A DNA stretch of 64,000 nt from Colius striatus (taxonomy: Eukaryota > Chordata > Aves > Coliiformes > Coliidae): assembly GCF_028858725.1 (NCBI RefSeq), contig NC_084760.1, positions 79,800,367 through 79,864,366 of the forward strand. The letters run 5' to 3'. The position numbers and the translations under genes are program-made. This document shows, piece by piece, positions 37,681 to 50,764 of this stretch (positions are counted from its first letter, which is position 1; every line of letters starts with the position of its first letter). The notes under the pieces were generated by a model, which was not told the DNA's origin, searched no databases, and saw nothing but the letters and a program-made list of their open reading frames with translations.

Positions 37681-40600
37681 TATCTATGAAGAGAGGGGAA
37701 AGACAGTGATATTGAAGGTAATGGAAATGGCAAATGAGTTCCCAGATGCCTGCTCCAATGAACAGGGTGTTGTGTCCTTGTTTGGGAGGCATTGAGACAA
37801 GTAACAACAAGCAGTGGGATAACATTAGGCCTGAGCTTGGCAGAAATAATATAGCTGTGAGGAGAGGCATGTTTATGGCTGTTGTATGGAAGATACTCAA
37901 AGGAAAATGAGGTCTTTTATGGCCTGGATGACTTACATCATTTATAGCTGGACAACACTGCTGCACATTCTCACTTTGTAACACTTGTAAACTGTGCAAG
38001 AAGACAGGGTGAACAAGATTTCATCACTGCCTCATCACCTACAATGCACCTTGTCACTACCTCTAGCTACCTAGTCTGTCTTCACCAGAATCCTGTTACA
38101 CAGATTATCCTTGCACAGCCTTCAAAACATCAGCTGCTGTGTGGCTCTCTAATACACAGGCTGCCTCGAAGGTGAGGTCTTCTGCCACAAAGCAGAGGGA
38201 AGTTAGGGAATGAGGTCTTAGTACTTCCTATGGCTGAAATCTCAGGAGAGGGATAGGGACCTATCTCAGGCCCCAGAGATATCTCTTATCTTTTGGTGGG
38301 CTGATCAAAAGAAGAGGAATGCATCTAAAACCACTGTTGTCCATTGTGGTTTAGTTGGCATCCCTGCATTCAGCATCTCCCTCATTTCACACTCTCTTCT
38401 GTCCAAGTAACCATGACTTCTGTGCTATGCTCACATTTCATCTGCTAAACCTGCTCATTCATCAATCTGTCTGCTTCCCAATCTACTCACCTTAAAAATC
38501 ACTTAGAAACTGACACAAGCGCACACACTCAGACACTGATACTAATTTAAATGAATCAACCTGGATCATCCCCTTGGGTCCGAGTCTCATTTATATTTAA
38601 AATCACATTTCACAGGTCCAGGAAATGGAAATTAGATCTTTCCAATTAAATTGACATTTGTCATTAATGCCAGAGGTCTGCTATTTAGTACAGCAGCAAT
38701 CAAACAAGCCCGATATGTTGATTTCTACATCCTCCAACAGCAAAGAAAATGATCTTTAAAGAAAAAGACATAAAACATTTTAGCTGAAGAAATAGAAGAG
38801 GCTAAAGCATTTAATGCATCTATTAGCAAAAAAAAAAAAAATTAGTTCTTGCAGATGACACTATTTGCTTTTGGTGTCTGATGGTGTTATCTCTGAGCTG
38901 ATTCCTTCTCACTCACCTTCTTCATCTCTAGTGGCACTAGAATTGCTCTGTCTTTCTCATCCATAGGTAGATATACAGCAGACCTTATTCTCCTCAGTCT
39001 TGCTTATCCTAAGCAGGAGAAAAAAGAAGCTTAAAAGAGGCAGGGTAGTAAAACCTTTCAACGGTCTCTATATGAAACAGAAAACTAAGACAAAAATCAG
39101 AACAGATATATTATTGTAACTCCTATCTCTGGCTTTAGAGAGACTGCAGAAACCAACATTACAAGACAGGTTTCTTCAGCTTCTAACAGCTGGATACTGA
39201 ATTATATGGTCAGATAAATTATAATTTAAAACTGTTTTATTAAAAAGAGAAACTGCTCAGGGTATAGGTGGACCCGTCAATGAGGCGGTGGTTGCTCTTG
39301 GGCTGCCTACAAGCAACCCTATGTTTAGGTTATCCTGTGCAAACGAGAACGTGCACATCCCATATGAAACATTGCTCAAACAACAACAGCATAGACTGCC
39401 AAAATATTTCAAACAGGTGAGTGGTCTTGTCCAGATCCAGTGCCTGCTTTGTGTTGCAGAGAGTCTCTTCCACTTTAAGGAATATACAAAGAAGAAGTGG
39501 GAGTGGAAATCAGAGACATCCCTTCTGCACTAGGAACATACAACACACCACTATTTTTGACTTGGGGCTTAAATGGAAAGGACCCGGAGTTCCTACCTGA
39601 CCTCCAGTACAAGAAAGGATGGACAAAACTGACTGACCTGCTACCTTACATTTATGAGTTAACTTTCAATGTGACTGTGAGCCTACATTCTTGAGATAAA
39701 TTTGTACAAATCTACATTGTTTGAAGACATGATCTACTTCCTCTAATCACAATATGTTCATTTATCCCATCAAGTATCCGGTGTATATTTAGTGTTCTTC
39801 CATTATTTTGATCTCTAGGCTTTTATGAGGGGGAGGAAGCATGCAGATTTCATCTGCAGTTTAGCTGAGAACTTCCCAATGGGAAAATGGCTGAAATGAG
39901 ACTTGGCTTTTATAAACAATTTACAGACAGTGCTGGCTTTAAACAGCCAGCACTATGATTTCTCTTTGGAACATGTTAAGGCTCCTAAGAGCAGCACTCT
40001 CCCTTGCATGGTAACAAAGCAGCAGGTGACAGCAGTGATGGCTGCTGGCATGTCTACATCACACATCAAAGCATGGGCATAGAAACACCTAATCCAGCAG
40101 CACTGCAGGTTACAGGACAAGTATGATGGCTGCAGTATGGTAGAGCACCTGGGAGAGAGGATCTTTCCAAGGAAGTCTCTTGCTTTTAAAACAAAGCTAA
40201 TTTCTCTAAAGACAGCTGCCACACCTCCTTCAGACTTACCAGCTCAGGTAGGAATAAGTCAGCATCAGTCCATATGCAACCTGTGCATATCTACAGCAGT
40301 ACATATGTCCACATCTTTTCCAGCTCTCAAAATGACTGGGCTGTTGAAGAAGAGGCTTTTTCTAAACTTCCATCTCCATCAAAATCAAGCACAGAACCAC
40401 ACAAAAAATCCTGGGTGAAGTGTAGAAAGAGGAGATGTTTAAACATTTGAAGGGTATAGCAATTAGTAGTTTGAGGCTGGAGCCTACATTTAGGGGTAGA
40501 AAATAAACAAACAAACAAAAAGGTTTTACAAAATCATAAAGAAAAATGTTCAAATTTTTATCTCTTTGTAAATAAAATAATTGGCTTGGATTGAACTCTT

Positions 40601-43600
40601 CCCTGGGAGTGTTTGCAAACCAAACATTGCACAGCTGCCAAGTGTCTGAAAATGAAAATGTGAAACTGACCTAAAATAAAAGCAAAAGTGATTGCTTTAT
40701 TTCCATCAACACAGAAGACTAGTCAGAGGTCTAGACACAGGGCAAGTAAAGACCTCTAGGATGTGATTCATCCAAAGTCTTAATGTGCACAATGCTAAGT
40801 TTGCCTCATACAAGCAACTGAAAGATACACACTGTTCAGATGAAATTTGTCTTATTCTACAGACCAATCATACTCTTGAAGTCCTTTGATTCATTTATAT
40901 ATAAACAATATTGACTGAGATGAATGCTTCACATAATCTTTAACAAACTAGTCTGCCACATCATAGTGCCCTCTTCAGTCAAATCAAGCGTTCTAAAGTA
41001 CTGCAGAAGTAGAAACAAGAGATTTTAGAGATGGCTGAGATAAGGGAAGGATGGAACTGAACAGTTCCAGCTGTTCAGTTATGGTGATTCCCAACAACAT
41101 GACAGCTAGTCTAAGGGACTGTGGGAGTGCTCACAGCATGCTAAATGTACTTCGCTGCATTAGGAGGATGCATTATAGATCTTATTTTTGAAAGTATTGC
41201 ACAAATCTTAAGTAGTGACTTCTCTGTGAGCTTACAGAATAAGGAACATTAATTCCATTTTATGATTGGTAAATTTGAATGACAGAGAAAAACCTAAAGA
41301 GAGGTCTTATTCCTCCTTCCAAGATTTGACAGCTTAACTGTGTTGTTCCCCAATGCAATAGTTATTCAACAAGATAAGGCTTTATTTCCTTGGGGAAAGT
41401 AATATGAGCTTTATACTCGTTAGAAGGGTTTCCTGGTACAGCGATAGCAATTGAAGTTAACTGGCAAACACTTCCTGGTGCAGATAAGGTTTGAATTACT
41501 CCAGAAACACATGTTCCTACAACATGATCTAATGTTCTCCCCACTCTACTTCACTGTTTCTCACATATATAACCTACTGTATTTAAAATCTTATTCCTAC
41601 TGTATTAGGTACTGATGTGTGTTATCTGTACCCATGCAGAAGTGCCCTGACACAAAGCAACTTGCTGAATTGCACAGTGAGTTAAGAGATATCTAAACCA
41701 AGACCACAAGTGACCCTCCTGTCCTTGTCTGAGGCAAGGTATCTAGGACTGCAAACTTGAAACTTAGTACCTGTGTTTGTTGTAGTGAATCAACAGATTG
41801 ATCTGCATGCCTCAAACCAGATCTAAGGTCAGTCACACCACGTACTGCTTAATCAGCTGTCTTTGCTCAGAAATATGAGAAAGGAGGGCAAGGCTGGGAA
41901 ATGCAGCTCCTACTGGCAGTCTCTGGCAGCTCCCTTTTATTGCAAAGCAAATGGTGTGGAAGATGATAGGTGAGAAACTTACTTACCCACCCACAGTTTG
42001 ACTGACCTTCTGCACATCATTTATTTGTGTAGTGGCACTGCACAGTTGTTCCAGCTGTATGTACAGCTATATCCTTTAAAATAGATCATTTGGGTCTGAT
42101 GTAACTTAACCGAGCTCAGCAGAGCTTAACCATGCTCTGCAGTCCTGCACCATAGTTGGCATCCTCAGGGCTCTCCAGTGGCAACTGTTCCATAGGTGCC
42201 TCAGCCCTGCTATATAGGGGCTAGTGACCTTGTCAAAATTGCTACCAGCTACTCAAAAGGTGCTCACTTGGAAAATGAGGCCAGGATTTGAAGCTTCTGC
42301 CCCTCCTGAACTGGAGCTGCTAGGATGCAATAATGCATCCATAATATTGCAAAACCAAGCTGCTGGGAACTCTCTATAAATAGTTCCAGTACATCAAGCA
42401 GTCATCCATCCCATCTGCCTTCTAGATTTATATTTTTCTGTGCTATACCTCATAAAATCAGCATTTTTACATTTTAATCCAAAGATTAGTGATTTAAACT
42501 TGTATTTGGATGGAATTCTGTTTATCTGTTTGAGGTGTGAGGGATCTTTAGTATCAATGTTCTAAATGGGTTGATCTAAAAGAGTACACGAAGGATTGAA
42601 AACAGCATTAATCTGGTGTAGAACTGAAATACCTTAAAACCACCATCTTGTATCTCCATCTTGTAACAGAATTATGTATACAATAACAACAACTATGATA
42701 TAGTCATGACTTTTTGATCAGTAGTTAACCAATTTAGATTAATCCTCATTCTTCATTATACTGGAAGTTCCCTTAGTTATCTATTCTTGATTTATCAGAG
42801 CCAGCTGGGCAAATACTGCCACATTGGATTCCTGTTTGCTTCAACTGATCTTTTCTTTCTGCCCCGTCCTTACCGTATGCCTCTGTCCAGTTTCCACATC
42901 TGTGTCTTTGGTTTTGCCTGTGGCAGATTTTTACAGCCCTGATTTCATGCATTAGGCCTTTGTATTCACTCAGATATATGGCTTCTGAAACCTTTCCATA
43001 ATCACTGACTAAATACAGACTGATTCATTTATTTAAAAGATGGTTTTTAAAGGCATTAACAAAAAGAAATTTATGAACCTAATGGAGTTTGATATGTATG
43101 TTCCTTAGGAATGAGTAACAAAGTCCACAGTCTTCTCTCCTTCTCCACATTTTCTTTCCTATTATTTTCCCTTCCTTTCTGTTTTCATCTGTTATAGCTT
43201 ACTTTAGTAGGCATGCTCTATTTCAATTTAGAGATTTTAGAAACTTGTGTTACTCAGGAACAAAATCTTGTGTTCCAATGAGTTCAAGTCAATAGCAGGG
43301 AAGACACAGGTTACATACTTCCATAAAAATTAAAACAGTTTCAAAGCCTCTCTTACACTGCATTGCTTCTGCTCTAACAGCTTAGCTCCAGCATCTAGAC
43401 TCAAGAACTATGTATCTATCATTTTTTTACTGTGAATGTCTTCTTGTACAACTTCCCTTAAAAATACAGGTACCTTAGCTCAAAACTTTAAAGGGAAAGA
43501 AATTTTGGAGATCATATCTACACTTATATCAACAGCTTTAGAACACAATAATCCTTTGAAACCTTGTTCAACATTGAAGATCTTGAAATAGTTTTCAAGT

Positions 43601-44827
43601 GTTTTCATGAAGTTAATTTTGTCATATTCCAGTATGAATAGTTTCTGAATGCCACATTGCTGCTATCTCTTCCAACAACAGTGACAGCTTCTCAATGGCT
43701 CTTACTGCAACACGCATAGACCTCAGAGGTACAAGAGGTCCTCTCTACCTGCTTAGTGCTAGCTTAAAACATTTACATCAGTTTATCTCTGAAAAAATCC
43801 CAAACAAAAAACAGCCATTTGAATCTCAGACCTGAGAGACAAGCATTTTTAAGGGCATAGATATTTTTCCATGGTGATCACTCTCATTTTTGAGAAATCT
43901 TTGAATTTTTGCCCAGATATGTGCTGCATGACAGACAGTTGCCTAGACATTCAGACTCAACTCCATTTCACCTCTAAGTTTCCACATACTTATATAAGAT
44001 ATATATATCTATTTTAAAAAAAGGTTAAAAAAAAAAAAGAGAAATCTTCCAAAACAAAAAAAGTGCTCAATAGCAATCACAAAAATTATGTCCTGATGCT
44101 AACTCACACTCAGACAGGACTACTGGAAGGGGAGACACTGTCAAGTATGCAGCTCTCCAAGCCACAGCATAACAGTATGGCCCTTTTCCATTAGCCAGAT
44201 CACATTTTTAGAGGCAGGTTTGTATTGCAATACCTCATTATATTTAAATTTTGCCCTGAATTATTTGGTAAGTAGCCAACTGTATCAAGGCAAGCCTCTA
44301 ATTTAGAAAGGTAAACCAAAGTGAGGTTTGCTTACCTGAAGCATGTCAGAGATGAAGAACTGAATCCTTTTGCTGGAACTTGTAAGGCAGATATATAACA
44401 ATGAGAGGATGCCTCACCAAGATGAAAAGTTGAACATTATTGCATATCTTTGTAACAGCACAATGCTCTCTGAACATCTGGAAGAGACACCTCTCCTTCC
44501 CCTCCTCGACTAATTGTATCCACTCTGTAGCACTCTTTATATAAAGGCGTTCTGTGATTGAGAGATAAAAATGACCGCACAAATTTCCCAGTGCAATGGA
44601 ACATAAATCTGGGTTGATAAATGCATAAATGAAAGAACGTTAATATGAAAAACATATATAAATTGACCTCATTGAAACTCTAAAGACTAATTTATTTTCT
44701 GGGAAGAGTAGGGTCGACTAGGCCTGCTGAGAGTGCAACTTGAATGTTAATGGGGATAGTTTGCAGAGAGTGGCAAGCTGTGGACTATGGACTATGACAA
44801 TGAAGATGGCTTGACCTTGAAATGTAG
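37681..44827. other. Mostly unique non-coding sequence
   Basis: About 7 kb without a known repeat. The only segment that resembles an exon is 39261-39416, listed separately. Low-complexity AT tracts occur at 38829-38841 and 43995-44038. Confidence 0.5.
39261..39416 (+). other. Exon-like open segment, unidentified
   Basis: This 156-base segment is open for exactly 52 codons in one frame (start GIGGPVNEAVVALGLPTSNP, end RLPKYFKQ). It is preceded by CTGCTCAG, which lacks a good pyrimidine tract, and followed by a consensus donor CAG|GTGAGT. It has several CpG pairs in an otherwise AT-rich, CpG-poor stretch. Sixty bases on there is a second acceptor-like site (CTTTGTGTTGCAG) and other frames stay open to 39694. 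I do not recognise the protein. A 52-codon open frame is not rare by chance, so this may be a non-coding RNA exon, an old retroposed fragment or nothing. Confidence 0.15.
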
Positions 44828-45185
44828 AACCTCAGAATGGCTAAGGTTGGAAGGGACCTCTGGAGGTCATCTGGTCCAACTCCCTTGCTCAAGCAGGGGC
44901 CCCTAGAGACAGTTGCCCAGGACTGTGTTGAGACAGCTTTTGAATGTCTCCAAGGATGGAGACATTGTCGCCTCTGTGGGCAACCTGTGCCACTGCTCCA
45001 TCATCCTCATATTGAAATAGTGTTTCCTGATGCATCTCCTATATTTCAGTTTATGACCCTTGCTTCTTGTCCTGTCATAGGGTACCACTGAAAAGAGCCT
45101 GGCTCCATCCTCTTTACACTTTCCCTTCAGGAATGAGATTGACCCTGAGTCTTCTCTAGACTAAACAGTCCCAGCTCTAAAATGA
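44828..45185 (-). mobile_element. CR1 LINE 3' fragment
   Basis: AACCTCAGAATGGCTAAGGTTGGAAGGGACCTC at the left edge is a CR1 3' end on the minus strand. Tail blocks follow in order, including TCCAAGGATGGAGACATTGTC, GGGCAACCTGTGCCA and AGAGCCTGGCTCCATCCTC. The minus frame at 44903-45088 still reads MEQWHRLPTEATMSPSLETF, the ORF2 C-terminal block. It is 5'-truncated. Confidence 0.9.
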
Positions 45186-46260
45186 GCTGGGCTATCAGTT
45201 GTACACTAAGATATCAGTTTTAAGATAAGATTTCATGAGCCAATTACTATGAGAAAAATTACATCCTTGATTTTTTTGACTCAGAGATCATAATGGAAAA
45301 AGGGCTTTTTTGCTATAGTCTAAGGATCTTAAAATATTGTAGTCAACTAGACTATCAAAAACTGTGCTGTTCTGAGCAGTCTGTACTACTTTGCTGTAAT
45401 AACTTATTGTGTATTTCTGGACACATCTCTCCCCAAGGGGTAAACTTATCTTTTGGACTAGATGAAAGATCCAGCATTAAAAACACTGAGGCTGAAGCCA
45501 GACTTGTCTCCAGAATAGGGAAGTTAGAAAGAGGCCCATTTTCTTACTTTAAGGGATTGATTTCCTGGGAAACCATAAAAAGGTCAGAGGCATATTATGC
45601 TATATGTGATTGTGAAAAAGACTCTGGACACTGATGGTACATAAATATTTACAACTACTGTTACTAACTAAACCTGTTTCCAGCTTCTGCTCCTCCCAAG
45701 GAAGACAACAGGATAACAAGGAAGAATTGACTTCTGAGGAATAATAATAATAATAAGCAGTGAAAGTCTAGCCCAGTATCATTAATGGAAACGGCACAGT
45801 TATCTGAACAGGAAGAGACATTAAAAAGAAAAAATAATCAAGAAGCATCTGTAATTTTCCAATGCATATTACAGAAGACTGCAAGTCAACTGTGACAAGA
45901 ATGATAACAGCACCATGCTTTTGTTTTCTTTATTTTACCCTTGAGCAGATAACCTTTCATATTTTACTAGAGTAGACACATGGGTGATGATGTTTTTGTG
46001 ATGTTGCAAAACTCTACTTTCTTCTCAGTCCTCTGGGAACAAAATCATTCACATAATTTAACCACAACACAGCTTTGTAAAGAAGATTAGAGGCACAGTA
46101 GTTTGTAGGGGCTCAGATACAATAATATATATTGTCTGTATCAAACACTGAGAAACTATCAATAAAAGGACATTCATAAGTGATAGCATGCTATTTTGGT
46201 GTCAGAGCACCCAGGCAGAGATAGTATTTGACTCATTTATATTTTTTTTTGGTGATGCAG

Positions 46261-46368
46261 GACCCCAGCAGGCAACTTGCAGCTCTGGAGTCACTTGTGG
46301 CTTCCAAGCAGTTCAGCTGTGACTTTGTAAAGTATGTTGTATCAGACAGTGGCAAGACTATGCTGGTG
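46261..46368 (+). other. Exon-like open segment, unidentified
   Basis: A strong acceptor (a T-rich tract ending GGTGATGCAG) is followed by 36 open codons beginning DPSRQLAALESLVASKQF and ending at a GTGAGC donor-like site. The frame continues to a stop at 46411-46413. The segment is richer in GC than its surroundings and symmetrical in phase. No protein family is recognised, and chance open frames of this size are common. Confidence 0.15.
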
Positions 46369-48765
46369 GTGAGCTGCTGGGTAATACAACAGCACAGCTG
46401 CGGAAGGAAGTGAATCAGCAAGGAGTGCTGGGGCAGTCACCTTAAGACCCAGACACATGCTTTGGTTTTAACTGAACCCTGACATACAGTGGAAGCATCG
46501 AGATCTATGAAGAATTACCGTTTCTTCCTTTTTTTTTGGATTGCTCCTAGAGTTCCTCTTTTATCTCTCAGAAGTGTATACAAGCTGTCCCAAGGCATTT
46601 GACTCTGCACTTCAAAGGGACCAGGGTGCCTAAACGTCTAAGGCATTTCTAAAAACCTCATCCACAAATTACAAATACATGGGAATATTAATTAGATGTG
46701 ATTAACATAATAGCCATAAAAATTGAAAAGAATAAACTTTTCTCAAGCTAAGCCATCTCATCAAAGAGCAGTGCTGTTAGAAGTCCCCAAGCCTGTGACA
46801 CTTCAAGTTGTATAGATTAGCATAGTCATTGCCATGCTTTAATAATATAAACTCCTACTACCTTTTGGGCATCCAGATTTTATGATACGGTTATATTTAC
46901 TAAGTTTTGCACCTGAAAGAAGCTGCAAAGGATATGCATAAAAGGGTATGACACGTTATGCTGTGGAATTCACTAAAAGCTCAAAGCAATACATTTTGAT
47001 CTTATCATAGGCCAGGCATTATGAACATTTTAAATTCTACATTGTGTATACATGAGCGAAAATAAACAAGTTAAAACACAGAAAAAGCAGAAAAGTTTCT
47101 ATTAAAAGTTGTTACAGAAATTATCTGATATTCAAAAAACTGAAATGTATTTACTTTGCATCAGTTTTCCAACTATGACCTGAGATTTCTGAAACAGCAT
47201 TTGAGAGAACATTTATTACTATGAACTTGGCAAAAGGCTGCTGACAAAAAGGTTGGCAAAAGGCTAACAGACTACATTTCATCCAGCAGATTCCTTTCCT
47301 GCATTTTCCTCCTTTAATCTGTTGCACCACATATCGACGCTCAGACTGGCCTACTCTGGAAAGACTTCTTTCATACTGTATGTTCCAGAACTTGAGTTCC
47401 TGGAGACTAAACTTTCACTTAATTTCTGTGGATCCAGCCATGGATATTTCTAATTTCTGAGTCTCATACTTCAACAGACTGTGTTTTCAGTCTTTTCTCC
47501 GCCATCAATGGGTAGTCTTGGCTCAATACAGAAGCTGAAGACCCACCGAAACGCTTCATTCTGGTTTAATGCTATGGTCAAGTTTTCAAAGTTAATGTTC
47601 TATGATGCAAGTAGCACAACAGGAATAAGAGAATGAGAAAGTCAGATATGAGTATTTAAATGACAGCAGGAGTTAACTCTGTTGAGCCTTCATAAATGAC
47701 ACAATTTATCACAAAAAATACAAGAATTTAATGAAATTAAAAAACCCAACAGCTCTGTTTCATAAATGACACAAAGGCCAAATGGACGTTTGGCATAAAT
47801 CAAAATATATTTAGACTTATATAAAAGGTGTTAGCTAGCATAGATACACTAATAATTTATGACATGAGCAGTTCATCAAAATAGCATCTCTTTATCAGAG
47901 TTAAAGATGTGACGTTGAAGATTTGAAGATGGTCTGTTTCCAGATGAAAGTAACCCCTGTTAACAAAATGCTGGACCCAGTGGCACTTAAAATTGCCTCT
48001 AGTCATCCTTTTCTGGCTGCTGAGATGTGGAAAACCAAAAATCTATCTAAATTAACTGTCACATTTAGCTGATGACATTTATTCTACATGATTACAAATG
48101 ATGAGTCTATATAAATTCTGGAGTAAGGAACAGCCTAACTACCTAGTATTTTTCTCATATTAGCAGACCTCTGATACAGAAATACCTTCTAAAAAATCAA
48201 ATTATCTGTTTCTATTAGACACTTCTACAAGCTCTACCTCATTGCCATCCGTGTTCATCCATGATCAGAGAGCAAAAGCACATGACCATGTTTGGTAACC
48301 GCAAGCTTATAGGTGATGGAGCACATTTGCAGTGACTGCCAGGTGGCTTTAAACAGTGCTTTTCATGAGTATTTTAGAAACATGTAATGTGTTTCGTCCA
48401 TTAAATGACACTTGCTTTTCAAGTTGTGGTATCTGCAGAATGCTACATGTACAATTAGAGGCTACAAGAACTTTAAATCTGGAGAAAAAGACAACAGCTA
48501 GTGTTGTATTTGGATGGCAAAGTTTACTCCATAGATTGAGGTGGGAAGGTAAGTAATATCTCTGTAAATCTACTTTTGGCTAAGAGTGCCACTGGTAATT
48601 CCTAGTGCTGCTAAGCTAAGCTTTTTCTCAACTGCTTCTCAGTTCCCATTATTTAGTTTCCTTATCTTAGGAAGGTTTATCACTTTATAACTGAATACCT
48701 ACAATACTACAGAACACTTGATACTTTTAGGAGAGAGTGTGAGTTTATTTATCTTCTGTGACTGA

Positions 48766-48925
48766 CTGTATGTAGATAATGTCCTACCATTACCTGCACA
48801 GATTAGTGGTTCCCAAATGGTGGTTCCTGACCTGTTACTATCTGGTTGTATGTAGGAATACTCATCTTTCAGTACCTGTACAGACTAGCAGTTCCCAAGC
48901 CACAATCCATGAACTGTTACTATCT
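48766..48925. repeat. Imperfect 80-bp tandem duplication
   Basis: Two 80-base units (48766-48845, 48846-48925) share TGTATGTAG at the start, ACCTG.ACAGA.TAG.GGTTCCCAA in the middle and CTGTTACTATCT at the end, with many substitutions. The GTGGTTCCCAAA core resembles terminal sequence of hAT-Charlie DNA transposons. Confidence 0.7.
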
Positions 48926-49671
48926 ACAAAATTATATCACTAGTCACCAGCCAATGGAACCATATCAAATACCTAATCATTTACATCTATTTACTTGGTA
49001 TTATTGTATGTTATATAAAACAAATTATATGTGTTTTCAATGTAATAGCACCCCAAGACATTTTGAGGTTGTCACTAAGCCACAGGTAAATGTTTGGGAG
49101 CTACCAACCACTTCTGTGGTAACTACTCTTTGGGCTAGCTTTCTACATCAAGTTGAACTTCAACTTGGAAGAGTATTACATTCATCCTTTAAATAAACAT
49201 CTTTCACTGATGTTAAATTCAAAGGTTTTAAAATTATTTGCTTCTAAATAATAAACAAAAACAAGAGGAATGGGCTATTTGAGGCTTCCAAGGAGAATGC
49301 TTTAAACATGGAGAGCATTTGATAGGTGCATTCTTGAGTATGAGAAGATCAGAAGCAATTTAAGACCCATGTGGCACCCTGTGTTCAATAGAAGATCTTA
49401 TTGAGCAAGTAAATTAACATATTTCAGGGCCAATATGAGAAGCTACATCACTGTTACTAAATAAAATGGGCTAGGGTCCACTCTATGACTTCAAATCCAA
49501 GTGCCATAGCCTGGCTTATATTTCCCCAAAAACAGAGCAGCTGTGTCCAAAGTGAACACTCGGCATCATTCCTGGCATGTGAGATGCCCCAGAACTTACA
49601 TGGTCCAGAACAGTGCCAGAGATCACACTAGTGGTAAAACAGGGTGAAAGTCACAAAACAGTGACTGGTAA

Positions 49672-49731
49672 TTGGTAATCATGCCCTGGCCCTGCTTATT
49701 TTTGGTAATCATTCCCTGGCCCTGCTTATAT
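49672..49731. repeat. 30-bp tandem duplication
   Basis: TTGGTAATCAT is followed by CCCTGGCCCTGCTTAT in both 30-base units, with only one or two differences, so the duplication is recent. Confidence 0.85.
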
Positions 49732-50192
49732 TTGAGACATAAATAATAAACACAGGATTGTAAGGTCAAAACGGTTTGGCCTCTACATACCACAGGTCAG
49801 CTATTCTCACATTGAACCTAATGTATTTATGGTGGTATGCCAGTTACAAAGGTACTCACACAGATGAAGGTACACCTTGAAGTGGGAAGGTGAAGAGCTT
49901 CAAAATTAGTTAACAGGAGCAGAGAGAAGTAGAACTGCTGCAGCACAGAGCTCAGCATCATCTAAAAATACAGCGTAGGAAAATGCTGAACTGGCTAGCT
50001 TTTAAGGTCCATTCTTACCAAGCTGACTTGACTCCAGCTCATTTACATGTGCCTACTCTAGTCATAACTGCCACTAAGTTGTCTAAGCATCAAGTAAGTA
50101 CTATGAAGAAAATAGCATAAATAATCTGTAATATTTTAGGCTTTCTGTCCCTAGAGATTCAAGGATGCATGTGTTTCTATAATCAATTTGTT

Positions 50193-50198
50193 TTTATT
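50193..50198 (-). promoter_or_regulatory. Poly(A) signal AATAAA, possible KCNK17 3' end
   Basis: AATAAA on the minus strand lies about 35 bases past the stop codon that ends the candidate exon 5 frame. The hexamer is common in AT-rich DNA; its position is the only reason to note it. Confidence 0.3.
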
Positions 50199-50232
50199 AA
50201 GAAGCTTTTATCAAAAAGGTGTGTCCTGTGTT

Positions 50233-50532
50233 TCAGCATCCGGCATGGGTCCAAACCCATTTCCTCTGGCAAAGGGTTTTGGCAACCAAAACTAGGCTCT
50301 GCATGGTGCCTGACAGTCTACATCTAAGTGACTTAAGCTGCCTTTTAGAAAGCAGTTGTCTGGGGTTTTGACAGAGGAAATGGTCACTGTCTGTTAATGG
50401 TGATGCAGAGTAGCATCTACTTAAAACTAACCACTCCAATGCACTGGAAGACACCAAGTGCACCAGCAGTGACTGCTGTGATTCAAAATGTGGCACCAGT
50501 CTGGTGGTGTAGTCATTCAAGGGACAGATCAC
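50233..50532 (-). pseudogene. KCNK17: Candidate KCNK17 exon 5 (M4 and C-tail) remnant
   Basis: This minus-strand frame of about 99 codons begins some 230 bases after the exon 4 donor and ends in TGA shortly before AATAAA. Within it, VHLVSSSALEWLVLS can be laid against the K2P M4 pattern V.LWI..G.AWLALI: the codons TTG, TGG, TTA and TTA keep their places, and the adjacent ones differ by one base each. About 61 residues follow, close to the length of the KCNK17 C-tail, but without clear similarity. No acceptor keeps the expected phase after exon 4. The match is weak and could be chance. Confidence 0.28.
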
Positions 50533-50764
50533 TTGAATGCTGGAAGACTACTCATTGGCTGGGAAACTATTTATTTGCTCTTCCACAGATGGCATTGCTA
50601 TCTCAGAAACCATGTCTTCTCCAACCTAAGTGTCTGCCACAACAAATTTATCATCAGGTCAGTGGACTGATGGTGGTGTAAAACTGTCAAGTTGAGAGTT
50701 TCATATGCCACACAGTTGGCTTTGATGTTTAGTAGGTGAAAGCAATGAAATGTTAACTACTCAC

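Larger units (their letters stand above)
45186..50192. other. Mostly unique non-coding sequence
   Basis: This lies downstream of the KCNK17 remnant. It holds an (AAT)n stretch at 45740-45756, an exon-like plus-strand segment at 46261-46368, and two small tandem duplications listed separately. No expressed gene is recognised. Confidence 0.5.

Noticed and set aside
48439..48548. Plus-strand 110-base open segment before AAG|GTAAGT
   Set aside because: Splice borders look good, but an open frame this short is expected by chance and the translation is not recognised. It is mentioned only as support for a possible non-coding transcript.
1..50000. Search for KCNK5 exons downstream of the KCNK17 remnant
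   Set aside because: No second copy of the pore-loop motifs (GYGN or GFGD contexts) or of the long KCNK5 last exon was seen on the minus strand, so KCNK5 is not annotated.
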